Below are positions 51,761-63,070 of a stretch of DNA of 64,000 nt, one piece after another. Position 1 is the first letter of the stretch, and each line of letters starts with the position of its first letter. The DNA is taken from contig JTDE01000703.1 of NCBI GenBank assembly GCA_014338405.1, forward strand, positions 106,145-170,144. The letters run 5' to 3'. This DNA is from Paragonimus skrjabini miyazakii (taxonomy: Eukaryota; Platyhelminthes; Trematoda; Plagiorchiida; Troglotrematidae). Below the pieces are notes generated by a model. That model was not told the origin of the DNA and did not search any database. It saw only the letters and a program-made list of their open reading frames with translations. The translations under genes were made by a program, and so were the position numbers.

Positions 51761-53489
51761 AGTTGGCTGATGCAGACTAAAACAAAAAGCAACACACACT
51801 CGTAACAGCCACCAAATTAATAATTGACATCAACTCGCCTGATTTTTGTGTGAGCTGTTGCAACGACCTGACGAATCACTTCAACCGGGACCACGGCTGC
51901 TACAGTAAAAAGAACAAAGTGTACTAATAAACAACACCTGTCCCTTGAAACATAAAATATTAATATGTCGTTAGTACGAAAGAGAGTGATCCGTTTTACA
52001 ATCGGGAAGGACACGCTAGTTTGCAGTCTCTCATGTTATGTTGATAAACAATTTGAAGACGAATGATGTGAAGTGGGCTCAACAGCTCTAAACAAACCTT
52101 AGTATGTGCAACTTACTTATAGGATTGGTTGGATTCATGGGCAATTAGTAGAAAATTACAGAAAGAGTAGAATGCTCATTTATGACTGAATCTTTGTTGA
52201 ACGGTTTAGAAAGAAAAGGCAGATCGGAAGATCGTTTCAGTTTTAGAGGATTAGCAAGGAAAAGACTGGAATAGAAATCCATCCACTGCCTACCAAGCAT
52301 ACAACAACAGCACTGCAACATACAGCAGACAACAGCTGGCTAACGACAACAATGAGATATCCAGACTGCATTCGCTTCACTGTAGCTATTCAGATGGTCA
52401 AGTTATCTGAATACTCATTTCGGTGTCCCAAATATGTGCGTCAATTCTGCGCTCAAATGCAACTAACTATGACGTAATCAGGATAGACTGACAGGTTGCT
52501 ACAGAATGGGCACGCCGGTACACGAAAAGAGTGGCATGTACAAGTCAGACGAATCAATCGATGTGGAATCAAAGCTTATCATAAACCAACCATTAATTAA
52601 AACATTCTTAGCAAATTTTACCGAATCGTGGATGTTAAAATGTTGACAGAAATGGCAACGGGAAATTGCCACTTGTTGCATGTAAACCTCGGATCCGAAC
52701 ATGCTGTATTTAATGTGAGGATGCTAGATCTGATCAAACCCATTCCTCAGGGGCTCGGACATGTATAAGACATTCTTTGCTATGAAGTTCAAATGACAAA
52801 GAACGATGTTATAATGATGACAGGAGTAAAGCTATTCAAACACTCGAGAAAGGCTCAAACCAGTTGAAGATGAGCAATCCAGTTCAACTAATCAAACGTG
52901 TCGTTCAGGTTAGTGCCTGCCATGAGAACCTATGAACAAAATTGTACTGTATTTTGGTCCTTCTTGGACGAGCTTCAAGATTTGTTGCGCACGATGCAGA
53001 TACAAACCTAACACTCGAAATTCTGTTAAAATAAGCTGGCAGCTATAGGTGATGGAACCTTTCTATCGCATAGGTTGCAGAAAATGGGCTTACATTAATA
53101 CTGGGTTTGTTGCTTTTAGATCAAATGCCCGACTACTTTCTACGTCAACCTAGCACCTGTACACACATCCGCCCCTTCAATCTATCAAGCACAATCAAGC
53201 TGCATCAAGCAACTCTGTGCCAACAGATGGGAACCCAACTCCTCGATAAATAAGTTCCCGATGGATGAGGTTCATAGCTCACCAGGTCAGTTTTAGGTGC
53301 GCTTGTCAGATCAAAAGTCTCGTTAATTGTAACATGTTGTTTGACTTATCATCGCAAGCAGCATTGCTGCCACAACGAACACTAAATGTTGGGCCAGAAA
53401 CATCTGTGAAACTTCTCGGACCGAACTATGCACCACGGGACAGACGGGTGGCACGCACGCGCACCCAATGTATTTAACGAGAAGTCGTG

Positions 53490-53531
53490 TGCACATGAGC
53501 ACACGCACATGAGCACATGAGCACACGCACC
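53490..53531. repeat. short tandem repeat, ACATGAGCAC-like units
   Basis: Four imperfect units of about ten bases (GCACATGA and GCACACGCAC variants). Confidence 0.8.
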
Positions 53532-54835
53532 AACCTACTTAGACCGGTGGAACATATCTTTGATGGTTTCGTCGAAGACAACTCCTAAAGATGAATGACT
53601 ATCTGTTTCAAAAAACGGTTCCAATCGTTTTCTGGTATGCAAAGTGGGCTAGTCGATGAACCCAATCGAAAGCAGGCACAATTGAAGTGTCCATGCCAAG
53701 CGGTTTCCTCGAGACTGGCACACACGTTACTGAACCGAGATTGTATCTATCGGGAGATATCACTAAAGTAACGTACTATACGCTCGCCATACTGTGTTTT
53801 GAACCAGCACTGTGGACACTATGAAACGAAATGTTGCCAATGCTAACAAAAAGATTACCGGAAGGGGAAGAAGTAAAAATGCCAGAACAGAATCAGCAGC
53901 CCTGTGGATGCATGACTGGCTTCCAGCAGCAAACATATCTGAGAACGTATCTCATCATGGATGAGGTAGACCACGAAATTGCGAACGTCTCAAACAGCAT
54001 TGCCGAGCATTTTTGAGGCAGGTGTCAGGGAACCCAGGTGACTAGTGGCTTCAATGTATCCACTGGTCTACTGAAGGTTATCTATTGTCGTGGGTATGAA
54101 ATGAGCATATTTCAATTTGGGAAAAACTATTGTTATTGTCATCTAAACCGTTGGTCATGGAACATTTGAACTACAAAACAAAAGCATAATTGAAGAAGAT
54201 TTCCGATACATTAGGGAAACTGTGTATTCCGCATTAAGTATGAGCACATGTACAACATACGGAGAAACGGTAAACAAAATTAACCAGGTCAACGTGACAT
54301 AATGTTCGAAAACGCATCTCCTAAAAAAGCAGCTACGACAAACCACGTCATATCGTTCGATCGATCAATCTGGCTTCGGGTGAATTGATCTGTTTTAGCT
54401 CACTCGGTTAATCAATCTCACTCAGTTAGTCAGATTGCAGTTGCGCGATCGTACGCCTGTACATTTTCCAAATTGTTTTCTCGCGTTTACTTTCTGATGC
54501 TCCCTTTGACGCGATTCGTTCTGACGTTCTGATTGCCATATATGATCGTCTCGTTTGGTTTGCTATGCGTCTTGTCGGCAATGTACGATAATCATTTCGC
54601 CCTATAAATTTAGACCCTCTGTGACCTAATTCTGACTCGACTCGTCCTTTCAATAAACGTTGTTGCCGCGTCTATTCTATTTCTCAGTTCTAGGTCAAGC
54701 AACTGAGCGCGTATTAAAAGAGACTATCCAATACTTCAGTGTAGCTTATATTTCATGCATATCAAATATCGGTTGAATTAATGGAATCAATGTAATACCG
54801 AGCAAAATTAAAGTAATATCGGTCACGGCTTCATC

Positions 54836-54900
54836 ACAATCATCGACTTTGTTATCATCAGTGTCATAATCATCGTTGTCATCGTCATCAACATCATCTT
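54836..54900. repeat. degenerate CAT-rich tract
   Basis: The sequence is dominated by ATC/TCA/CAT triplets, similar in composition to 32240-32345. Confidence 0.7.
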
Positions 54901-56481
54901 CTCAGTTCTTTGCTGTACAGTGGCTGTCCTTACTTCAACGTAGTCACCTAGTAACCACGAAAAGAAAGGAGATTCAAAGTGGATAAAAATCTAATTTAAC
55001 GATAAAAGTTATCATGAATACCTTATTGAGCTTTAGCGATGGGGGTCAGAGTGTTTGACTTATATGTTAAAGAAACAAAAGGTTTACAACGAGGGAGTGA
55101 GTTTACTTGAAGCAAGGTAACTGACAGAAGCAACAGTCATCATACGCTTGGGGATTCATTCTAGCTTCTCCATAATCAAGCCATGTTTGAAGATGTTCTG
55201 ATCAATATTTTTACACAACATGTCTCTACTCGGTGGACTGGTATATATTGTGGCTGCACAGTGAGCACGAGTTAATAAATCAGCACGTGTCCCGCTGTTT
55301 GCGCCCAAGCAAAGCCGTCGGAAGACTATACCTAATTAAAATTATAAGGTAATGGCTACCGAATCGTTAATGCTATAATCACGCATTTAATCGTACGGCT
55401 TTACCCACAACTCAGGAAGGAGATGTGAACATAAAAGTTTACTTGGAACAAATCACAGACTATGCCGTAGAAACTCTCAATATATGTCAGGCAAATACAT
55501 TGCAAGGCGTTTAGGACAAAATAAATATCAAGTGCAACAATTATATATGGCATTCATGACATTAAAATGAACAAAGTTATGAGGGCACCAAAAAGGGAAC
55601 TAGGAAATATAGTTAGGACAGAGGTAAAACGCACAGCCGCAATCTGATTGGCTCGTTGGAATAACACACAATCAATTAACTGACATTGAATGTTTTTCAC
55701 GGAATTTGGACTGAAATGTTCCAGCTTTATTTCAGACAGCTGACTTTCATGTCTACTCTTGGGTTTTCACATTCTGGAATGTTAGGAAACTACTGACCCT
55801 GAAATGAACAGTGTTACGTGGTTCGCTAGATGCTTTTTAAGGAGATGCACCTCCTAACACCGGTTCTATGCCAGCTGTCTTTAATAATTTAGACGACCCG
55901 AAAGACATTCACTCTGACTATAGCACCTTACTGAATAGTGTCTCAACCAGATATTCACTAATATAACCCTTGTCAACACGGTTTTCGCTGCTGTCCACCT
56001 ATGAGCCATGTGTTTTACCAACATTTGTGATCTCAGAATAGGTCAGTTGTTCAGAAAAAGTAAATGTCAAATAACTCTTTTTGAACGGGATCCTAGAGAT
56101 GAAGTTGAACAGAGCTCATTTCCGTTTTCCAAAGATGCTTACGTGAGAACTGGCAAAATGCTACAACAATTTTTCCTAAAGTAAAATTGTGGGAAGCTTA
56201 TGAAATTGGCCGACATAACTCATCGATGATTACTGGGAAAGCATGCAATTATTATAAGTGTGCAATCTGGAGGCCGGGAAAATGCAGACTTGATTTTAGT
56301 ATGTGCTACAACATTGGTAGTCAGCGGAATTCGTCAAGAATTCATGCATATTTCGGGTATTCCTCTAAAAACATTGATCTACTTCCGCAGTTTAGTCCAA
56401 TCTCTGTGTTATTTGGCATGGTGCGTTAGACTGCTGAATATGATTGACCACAATAGTTGCCTTACTGTGTTCACTGTACCG

Positions 56482-56496
56482 AACGACAAACTATTT
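56482..56496. repeat. target-site duplication, left of the Penelope-like element
   Basis: AACGACAAACTATTT is repeated perfectly at 59455-59469, directly beyond the other end of the element. A 15-base duplication is in the normal range for Penelope-like insertions. Confidence 0.8.
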
Positions 56497-56861
56497 TCAA
56501 TAATTCATCTTCAGGCCGGTACAATTATATAAGGAGTTAATAGAGTTAGATCGAGATATCGATCAGACTTATTACAAAGAAACTAGGTCACTGGTCAGTC
56601 AATTGGCGATGGCTTGATTGGTCGGTTACGTCACGCTTGTCCATTGGTTTGACCGCGCTGGTTGACCATCGATCCGGTGGATTTGTGGCCACGGTAGGTG
56701 CAGCGCTTGAACAAACCGTTTTTAATGACATAATACCGGGTCAATCAGTCTGATTCCAATCGCCTCGGCAGTACAAAGTGTTCCAATTCAGATCCCTTTA
56801 GATGAGTTGCCTGGCACGCGATATACCACTTTGAAGGCTTGATCAGTGTTCACCTGGTGTC
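56494..56861. repeat. inverted terminal copy, left (element 3' end)
   Basis: This 368-base segment is the reverse complement of 59035-59402 with a single visible difference (near 56499). It contains the last 25 codons of the open reading frame and the 3' untranslated region of the Penelope-like element. Confidence 0.92.
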
Positions 56862-57111
56862 CGCTTGCGACCAGATGAGCGAGAATAGCACTGTTGACCG
56901 ATCGTGATTTCTCGTGCCCCAGCCACCGTGGATGGTGTTCTCGGATTCGTTTCGATAGTTGTCTTGACATTCGACCAATATAACCTGCTCCACAGGAACA
57001 AGTGAATGAGTAGATACACATAGATGAGGTCTGAACTGTCAGTCTATCTTTGTTATAAAACCTGAGAATTGGGGGATGTCGAGAATTGAATACAGAGTTC
57101 AGCTGTAGCAT
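56788..57111 (-). pseudogene. Penelope-like ORF segment: GIY-YIG endonuclease domain
   Basis: This 107-codon frame is the C-terminal part of the element's protein. CIYSFTCSCGAGYIGR holds the two tripeptides of a GIY-YIG nuclease (here IYS and YIG) with the Cys-x-Cys insertion seen in Penelope-type members, followed by RQLSKRIREHHPRW with the conserved arginine and glutamate-histidine region, and SAILAHLVASGH. In the family this nuclease nicks the target for primed reverse transcription. It ends at a natural stop. It joins the upstream part through a frameshift near a run of five C at about 57075. Confidence 0.9.
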
Positions 57112-57469
57112 ATGTCCTGCTAATTGTCTGGGTGAGCCTATTTGTCAGCCATTCTACGGCACTGTCACTTTTGAACGGTAATCGGATAAACACAGGCTTC
57201 TTTCTTACGTCATGCACTTCAGGTTTAGGTGATATTCTGAGCCGTTATCATGAAGCACATTCCCTATGAATTCGAGTTCAATTTCTAACGTATCCAGTGA
57301 ACAAATTTTGTATGCTGTATCAGTCAGGCAGCATACTAGATTTCTCTTTTGTTTTAAGGGTACAAAATTGTGAAAGTTTGCGTACTGACCTGTCCACGTA
57401 TTCTTTCGGTGGATTCTGCGTTGAACAGTACCGTCTATTCGTCGTTGCAAACGAACATCTAGTAAAGAT
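57112..57469 (-). pseudogene. Penelope-like ORF segment: post-RT connector
   Basis: From 57460 to 57207 the frame reads RRIDGTVQRRIHRKNTWTGQY, then FVPLKQKRNLVCCLTDTAYKICS and ELEFIGNVLHDNG, matching the conserved thumb-side blocks of Penelope-like proteins (the usual YRKPTxTGxY and NLVxTLxxRAxKIC patterns). It hits a stop at about 57207, and the continuation KKPVFIRLPFKSDSAVEWL is found in a second frame. Two shifts in about 150 bases separate this part from the GIY-YIG domain. Confidence 0.8.
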
Positions 57470-57569
57470 NNNNNNNNNNNNNNNNNNNNNNNNNNNNNNN
57501 NNNNNNNNNNNNNNNNNNNNNNNNNNNNNNNNNNNNNNNNNNNNNNNNNNNNNNNNNNNNNNNNNNNNN
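57470..57569. other. assembly gap, 100 N, inside the reverse transcriptase
   Basis: The gap is exactly 100 N. Just before it the protein reads KFTLEEETE, and just after it SLLDVRLQRRIDG. In this family these two blocks (FTxExE and FLDVxxxR) are normally only a few residues apart, so the real missing sequence is probably some 10-35 bases rather than 100. Confidence 0.97.
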
Positions 57570-58616
57570 TTCAGTCTCCTCCTCAAGTGTAAACTTGACT
57601 GGCTGATGTGCGCGATGAAATATATCGAGTGCTGTGTGCACATTAGTATCCGAATTGGCTACAATAAATATGTCGTCTACGTATCGGTGGTACTGACTGA
57701 ACTGGCTAATGGTGGATTGAAGCGTAGTGCGTTCAAGCTTTCCCATGAATATATCGGCCAAGAGAGGTCCGAGCGGGGATCCCATTGCTACGCCATCTCT
57801 CTGCCGATACAGCACACCGTCGAACAGCAGTTGTACATCAAATGTGCAGCGGAGCAGAAGCTCTTTCAATTTCAGTGGCCGTAAACCAACATCGATTCCG
57901 GTCTCAGACACGTAGTCACAGATAAAATTGACGGTTTCTAGCAGCGGTACGTTTATGAATAAAGACACCACGTCTAACGAGCATGATTTCTGTGAATTCA
58001 TGTTAACGTTCTGTATGCATTTGACAAATTCAAAAGTGTTGTGTAAGCTGAGCGGGTCAATCGCTTTCCGGACGGGTTCAAGCAGTTTCACTAGCCACTT
58101 CGCCGTTGCGTGGTAAGGCGAATTCATCATATCAAATATTGGGCGAATCGGTACACCAGGTTTGTGGACTTTTGGAAGTCCGTAGAGACGGGGTGTAGTA
58201 GAACCCTGTGGTCGTAGTTGCTCATAAGTCGTGGGGGTTATCGGCTTTTCCTCTTTTAATGAGTTAAGACACTTAGTGATCTGTTGCTCGGTATACTCGG
58301 TTTTGGCCCTTTCGTTGGCAACTCAACGAAACTTGGTTTGGTCTGCAAGAATATCATTCAGTTTCTCGATGTAATCGTTTCTATTCAGGATGACAATTCC
58401 AGCTCCCTTATCTGGTCTGCTGAGGATGATATCTGGATTCTGTTGAAGCAGCTTCAATGAATCCACGTGCTCCTTAGTTAAGGGTCCTCTCTGTCTCGTT
58501 GCACCCTTACAGTATAGCTGGCAGCAGTTAAAAAGTGTAGTTTTAAATAATTCAAGGTCATCTAACGAACGCGGGATTAAATCTTGCGTCTGATCGAAAA
58601 TATTCTCAAGGTGCAC
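57570..58616 (-). pseudogene. Penelope-like ORF segment: N-terminal block and reverse transcriptase
   Basis: A single frame runs from 58616 to the gap, broken only by one TGA at 58323-58325. Before the stop it reads DIILSRPDKGAGIVILNRNDY, a hallmark of the Penelope-type N-terminal region. After it come TPRLYGLPKVHKPGVPIRPI (fingers motif), SCSLDVVSLFINVPL (first catalytic aspartate; family D-x-x-S-L-(F/Y)-T-N-(I/V)-P), GVAMGSPLGPLLADIFM and YHRYVDDIFIV with the YVDD box. All catalytic residues expected of the polymerase are present. The single stop would block translation unless it is a sequencing error. Confidence 0.92.
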
Positions 58617-58954
58617 CTCAAGTTCTGGGCGTTCTTTCTTACGTTGTGGGCAGCAAAACTTAGAACCGAGTGTGAGCGCCTCGATTGTGATACGATCAAG
58701 ATGTAAATTGGAAAAGTTGTGTACGTACCTTTCTGGTTGACTTGGGAATTCTGCTTGAGGCCTGGAAGAGCAAAACTGTGCGATAGTGAAGCTCGTTTCT
58801 TTTGAGTTCGTCTGGCAACCACTTGTTTCACGAAAGCAGTGAACAATTCCCGTTTCTGATCTGTGAGACTTTCCACTGACTGCATTGAACGCAACGAATA
58901 CCCGAAGTCATTTTGGCAGGCTGTACGCAGGAACCGTGTCGAAGTAAGAAGCAT
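58617..58954 (-). pseudogene. Penelope-like ORF segment: N terminus
   Basis: The most upstream ATG at 58952-58954 opens a frame that runs to about 58735. There it shifts into the frame reading RYVHNFSNLHLD and EALTLGSKFC, which match the VxNLSxxxLTxxExxLLxxGxxF block found at the start of Penelope-like proteins. The ATG is the best visible start but is not confirmed by any context signal. Confidence 0.6.
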
Positions 58955-59034
58955 AGCGCTGAAACACTACAGTCTAAATCAGTTTGATACCCACCGCAGA
59001 GGAATTGTTGAATTTGGGCGAAATATAGCGCAGC

Positions 59035-59402
59035 GACACCAGGTGAACACTGATCAAGCCTTCAAAGTGGTATATCGCGTGCCAGGCAACTCATCTAAAG
59101 GGATCTGAATTGGAACACTTTGTACTGCCGAGGCGATTGGAATCAGACTGATTGACCCGGTATTATGTCATTAAAAACGGTTTGTTCAAGCGCTGCACCT
59201 ACCGTGGCCACAAATCCACCGGATCGATGGTCAACCAGCGCGGTCAAACCAATGGACAAGCGTGACGTAACCGACCAATCAAGCCATCGCCAATTGACTG
59301 ACCAGTGACCTAGTTTCTTTGTAATAAGTCTGATCGATATCTCGATCTAACTCTATTAACTCCTTATATAATTGTACCGGCCTGAAGATGAATTATCGAA
59401 AA
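59035..59402. repeat. inverted terminal copy, right (element 5' side)
   Basis: A reverse-complement copy of 56494-56861 lies upstream of the coding region. It duplicates the last 25 codons of the open reading frame, readable here on the + strand as HQVNTDQAFKVVY and onward. Another 52 bases (59403-59454) extend beyond the matched region to the target duplication and may represent the true distal 3' tail missing at the other end. Confidence 0.92.
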
Positions 59403-59454
59403 CATATGTTCGCCTATATGTCTTTGTTCTCATTATCGTAATTGGTATATTTGA

Positions 59455-59469
59455 AACGACAAACTATTT
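59455..59469. repeat. target-site duplication, right of the Penelope-like element
   Basis: AACGACAAACTATTT matches 56482-56496 perfectly. Confidence 0.8.
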
Positions 59470-61504
59470 ATTTAGCAGTTGAAGTAACCGAGCATCCGTA
59501 ATATAACTCGAATTGTCGTATTGTAGTTGAACGAATGCAAAAACGTTCGTGAATTTACCCACCCGTGACTAGCTGAATAATCTGTCACCTCTTGAACATC
59601 AATATTGTTTACTCCAATCAGAACCACCATCCGGGTAAGTAAGTTTGAACGAAAACTCTAAAGTTAAATTTTGTGTTTGGCTCAGTTAATCGATCGGACA
59701 CGTTCATCACACAGAACGCAGATAAAATTTCATCTGGCATACGTTTGAAACTAACGTAGTCCATAAACAGATTTAAAGTACTTGGACGCCTTATTCATAA
59801 GATACCGTTGAGTGAAGGCTTAACGACTGCTAAGATCAGGCCTCAGTTGCTTGCGGCAAAACTTTCGTTTAGCAAAACCAGCTGGTTTTTAGACGAACTT
59901 GTAAAGCTAAGAGTGCACTCAGTCACGTGAGCGTGCCAGAACCAGAATGATCACTCGTTCCATAGTCAATTACTGACAAAATGGCCAAATGAACAAGATG
60001 CTGATAGACAGGCCGGACTACTTGAAGACAACTATTCCCATTCAGATCCTAGCGCAAAGTTTTTGTTGTTCGATCTATCAAGAGCATTTGGGCTAGTTAC
60101 CAACCGCAATATCGTGCATCACACCTCTGGAAAGTACCTGTACAGGATCACACTTTTCAATCAGAACCAGTTATATTCACGGCCAATAAATTACGATGCT
60201 ACTCAAGATAAATTTTATATACTATTTTGTTGCATTGCATACTGTCCATGTTCATCTAGGCTCCTGAAGTCACACACCCATTGTTCCGGTTGGCTCAAGT
60301 TCGTCCAGTTCCGAGTATACGATGCGAGTACAATTTGGTAACTAATATTTCCGGAATATACCGGACTACGATTATTCTTAACCTGCGTTGGAGTGAGACT
60401 GATAATGGTCGGACGGCTAAACATGCGGAGCAACACTGTCGGGAATGAGGAATGGGTCGAACGTTTCGAACAGCGTTAGATCATCTGGATATGTCTCTAG
60501 TTGGACAACCGATACACTACCTTCTTGATTACTTCTGGAAGTGACTCCCATGATCCGTTGTAACGACAGACATTCCCGAAGCCCTTATAAAAACTCCTTA
60601 TGGAGAATAGAGAAAAGTACTATTAAACCATGTGTTGCTGGTTTACTTTTAAACACCGGGGTGAGTAAAGGTCAGTACGCTGGTACGTGACCCATACGTA
60701 ATATGTCTAGATTATTAATCATTTGTAAGATATCCGCACCAACTTCAATACGAATGAAGTCAGGTAGATTGGGCGTCGTGGTTAACATGTAACTGATAAA
60801 TGGATTGAGAATAATATAACGTTATGAGCAAGTTGTAATACTCTACACTTCAACCACCTCGGGTGGCCTTCCTCAGGAGTGTTGCAGTCGAAATCCACTG
60901 GGGCATTTGAATCGTGCTAGTGCACTGCCTGCTATTAGTCCGGCGAGTTCTATCACCACACATTGGTGCCACAGTAACTAGTCACTGCGTTAAAGGTGCT
61001 GTGGACAAAGCCATAATTACTAAAACTTTGTTAAGCTAACGGATCATTCTGATAAGCGCGGCTCTGGATTGCATTCGTTTGAAGAGTGCAGCCATGTATC
61101 CCCTTGTGATCTAGGTTCTCTTCATACGAAATAGACTCAAATATTCCGACCCAGCTTTTGTAAACGAGTATCATGCTCTGTCCACCACGGCAGGTGGAGT
61201 TGGAATCATTACTTGTTTAATCGGTTGATGAATAACAAGGTCGAGGGCTGGTTATAATTAGTTGGTGCGCATTATCACGGCTCCCAGAGCGATTCTCCGC
61301 GCACACAACGTATGAAGACGCTTGATTTCATATAGTACGTATACATGAGTTCAACAATATAGTGCCGCCTAGACAAAACAGTGTGCGATCTTGCGGTTTT
61401 ACCCGATAACGAGCATCGGCCTGTGACCCGTGTAACCTCTTTTTTTCGTGACAAAACACATCTTCAAAGGACTTTTACTAGGCTGAGCTACGAAACAGTT
61501 ATGG
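59470..61504. other. no recognised gene
   Basis: No gene family was recognised. If the BEL/Pao relic were complete its RNase H and integrase would lie here on the - strand, but I could not recognise either. Confidence 0.4.
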
Positions 61505-61937
61505 TTAGACTACATTGATGAAAGGACTATGCCCTCTGGAAGCAGTCTTGCTATAGTGAGTTAGTGAGACGTTCTCCGTTTGACTCACTTTAGTGACCGG
61601 GCCAATTTTGAACACTGATTTCGGACGCTCATTATGGCATTTTGTAGAGTAGTCCTTGAATCCAATAGGCCACGAGGCTGTCTTAAGCATTCCAGAATAA
61701 TTTAGGTGACAGACGTTGATATCGTCCAGAGAGTTTGTTGGTGTGACACATGAGTGGATGATTTCCTTGTGAACCGAAGCATTCAGGTCCTTCAAACACT
61801 TACCGGTCATCGGGCTGTCTATCACATCACGCAAAGCTAAGTAGGCTAAATATTCCTCGGATCGCAACTGCCTGCATTGTTCCAGCATTATGGACTGATT
61901 GATCACGGAAAGACGGTAAACTGGAAACACACTGAAG
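61505..61937 (-). pseudogene. open frame downstream of BEL/Pao reverse transcriptase, uncertain
   Basis: This 144-codon open frame follows the recognisable reverse transcriptase block in the expected direction. It has no catalytic motif I can identify; a segment reading CLKDLNASVHKEI is vaguely like the CLKSxxSVxEAI stretch after the YVDD box in BEL/Pao enzymes. Alternatively it is a host exon: an acceptor-like CAG lies just upstream (61938-61940) and a GTAAGT donor sits near 61811. Both readings are tentative. Confidence 0.28.
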
Positions 61938-61939
61938 CG

Positions 61940-62200
61940 AACTTATATATGGAGGATATAGTATGATCTGATCAAAGGCTTGGAATAACTGGTACAATTG
62001 ACCAAAGATAGTTCCATGCACTTTCCTGGCCAGAGTCGATGCGATCAATTCAAGTCGAGCAGTGGTCAAGTCATGGCCCTGAGTAAACCTACCAATCAAG
62101 GATAACTGCTGATATTTAGCAATGCAGTCTAGAACAACTGGGATTTTCGCGGTCTTCTTAAGATTTATGAAAGATGGTGCGATAGGTATTATCGGTGTGA
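61940..62200 (-). pseudogene. BEL/Pao retrotransposon relic, reverse transcriptase start
   Basis: On the - strand a degraded YLSHHLS (family YLPHHPV) is followed after a frameshift by KIPVVLDCIAKYQQLSL and RFTQGHDLTTA. This matches the diagnostic start of the BEL/Pao reverse transcriptase (K-x-RVVFDCAAKY-x-x-x-SLN then QGPDLT). The following palm region with its first aspartate is not recognisable. The element family encodes gag, aspartic protease, reverse transcriptase, RNase H and integrase between long terminal repeats; only this block and a probable protease block upstream could be read here, and neither is intact. Confidence 0.7.
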
Positions 62201-62286
62201 GTAGGTTGGATTAAGATAAGCGAAAGACACATCTTCAGCATACTTACGTTCAGCGTTGTATCGTACCACGTTTGAATACTTTGAGC

Positions 62287-62430
62287 CTAGATCCTAATCT
62301 TTGTTAAATCTCCAAGAAAGAAAGACTCTTCAGAGTCATCGGATGGTTTGCAATAACACTTGTTGTAATACTCAGTGTATTGAACCTTATTTTGTGGGCA
62401 CATAATCGGCTGATGACATACCCTCGAACC
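62287..62430 (-). other. cysteine-containing open segment after a good splice acceptor
   Basis: On the - strand a pyrimidine-rich tract ending TGTGTTGCAG (62431 side) is followed by 47 open codons with CHQPIMCPQNK and YYNKCYCKP, ending at TAG. It could be a terminal exon of a small Cys-rich protein, but it also lies between two pieces of the BEL/Pao relic and may be part of that. No family was recognised. Confidence 0.2.
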
Positions 62431-62838
62431 CTGCAACACATAAAGCTTAGGTCTGGCCAGCTAATATAAGAGCGTCTGGTGACATTCAGTCGACAGACGC
62501 CTTCTTTTACAATTGGTTGGACACAGGTTCACCCTACCTTCAGCTGCATACACATTTCATTGATTATGACTCTATGTCGTCCTATTTTTTGATCAAGGAT
62601 CTAATGTGATTCAGACATGTAGCTGCTGGAAATAATGGAAATCTTGCCACCATGGAGTTTATAGAGTGGGCGAGGAGATAAGTGCGTCTACGCCCAGGCC
62701 TTCTTAAAACAATTTATGAATCATATTAGTAAGAGGTGCATGAAATGTGTTGTTGCCAGTAATTGTTCCTTTTCTATTTTATAGCCTCTGATTCAGCTGG
62801 TCCTCTCCCAATGTGTTACTGCAGTCACAGCACTTGTA

Positions 62839-63070
62839 TTAAAGAACGGAGCAGAAGCAGCGCCTGAGAATCTCAAGGTTTTCTAGCAAGGTTTTCTCCA
62901 CAAGAGTGGAATCAAATCCGTTTTCCGCAATGGCGCAGGAAGGAACCGCTATTTGAAACCGGATTAGTCCCGGGCGCGTATAGTTGACAGATGAATGAAC
63001 AGCACTTGGCGAATCTGGATGCATTGAAACATTTAGAGGGGTTCCAATGTAGCATGGTATTATGCTAAGC
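62839..63070 (-). pseudogene. probable BEL/Pao aspartic protease relic
   Basis: An open frame of 61 codons extended upstream reads AIAENGFDSTLVEKTLLENL. This resembles the protease block of BEL/Pao elements, in which ALLDNGSDxTLV holds the catalytic aspartate. Here the catalytic D of the LLDNGS motif is replaced by E, so it would be inactive. It lies about 640 bases upstream of the reverse transcriptase block in the same orientation, the right order and distance for one element. Confidence 0.45.

Larger units (their letters stand above)
51761..56481. other. no recognised gene; simple repeats
   Basis: No gene family was recognised. The stretch contains a tandem repeat of GAGCACATGA/CACGCACAT type at 53490-53531 and a CAT-rich tract at 54836-54900. 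A segment ending in CAATAAACG near 54650 resembles the end of a long terminal repeat, but no partner was found. Confidence 0.45.
56497..59454 (-). mobile_element. Penelope-like retroelement with inverted terminal copies
   Basis: The element lies on the - strand, about 2.96 kb as assembled. Its single coding region (58954 to 56788) specifies the Penelope-type N-terminal region, reverse transcriptase with YVDD and a C-terminal GIY-YIG nuclease. Its 5' side carries an inverted 368-base copy of its own 3' end plus 52 further bases, and a 15-base direct repeat flanks the whole. Such inverted or tandem terminal duplications are characteristic of Penelope-like elements. The coding sequence has one stop and at least three frameshifts, so this copy is inactive as assembled, although the terminal copies are almost identical. 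A 100-N gap interrupts the reverse transcriptase. Confidence 0.9.

Noticed and set aside
54350..54720. Segment ending in CAATAAACG that looks like the 3' part of a long terminal repeat
   Set aside because: No second copy, primer-binding site or polypurine tract was found in the window.
57297..57884. 195-codon open frame on the + strand across the gap
   Set aside because: It is antisense to the Penelope-like reverse transcriptase and bridges 34 undetermined codons.
62400..62480. B-box-like GGTTCGAGGGT on the - strand with TAGCTGGCCAG upstream
   Set aside because: The A box matches only at its first four bases, and the same bases form the acceptor side of a candidate exon.
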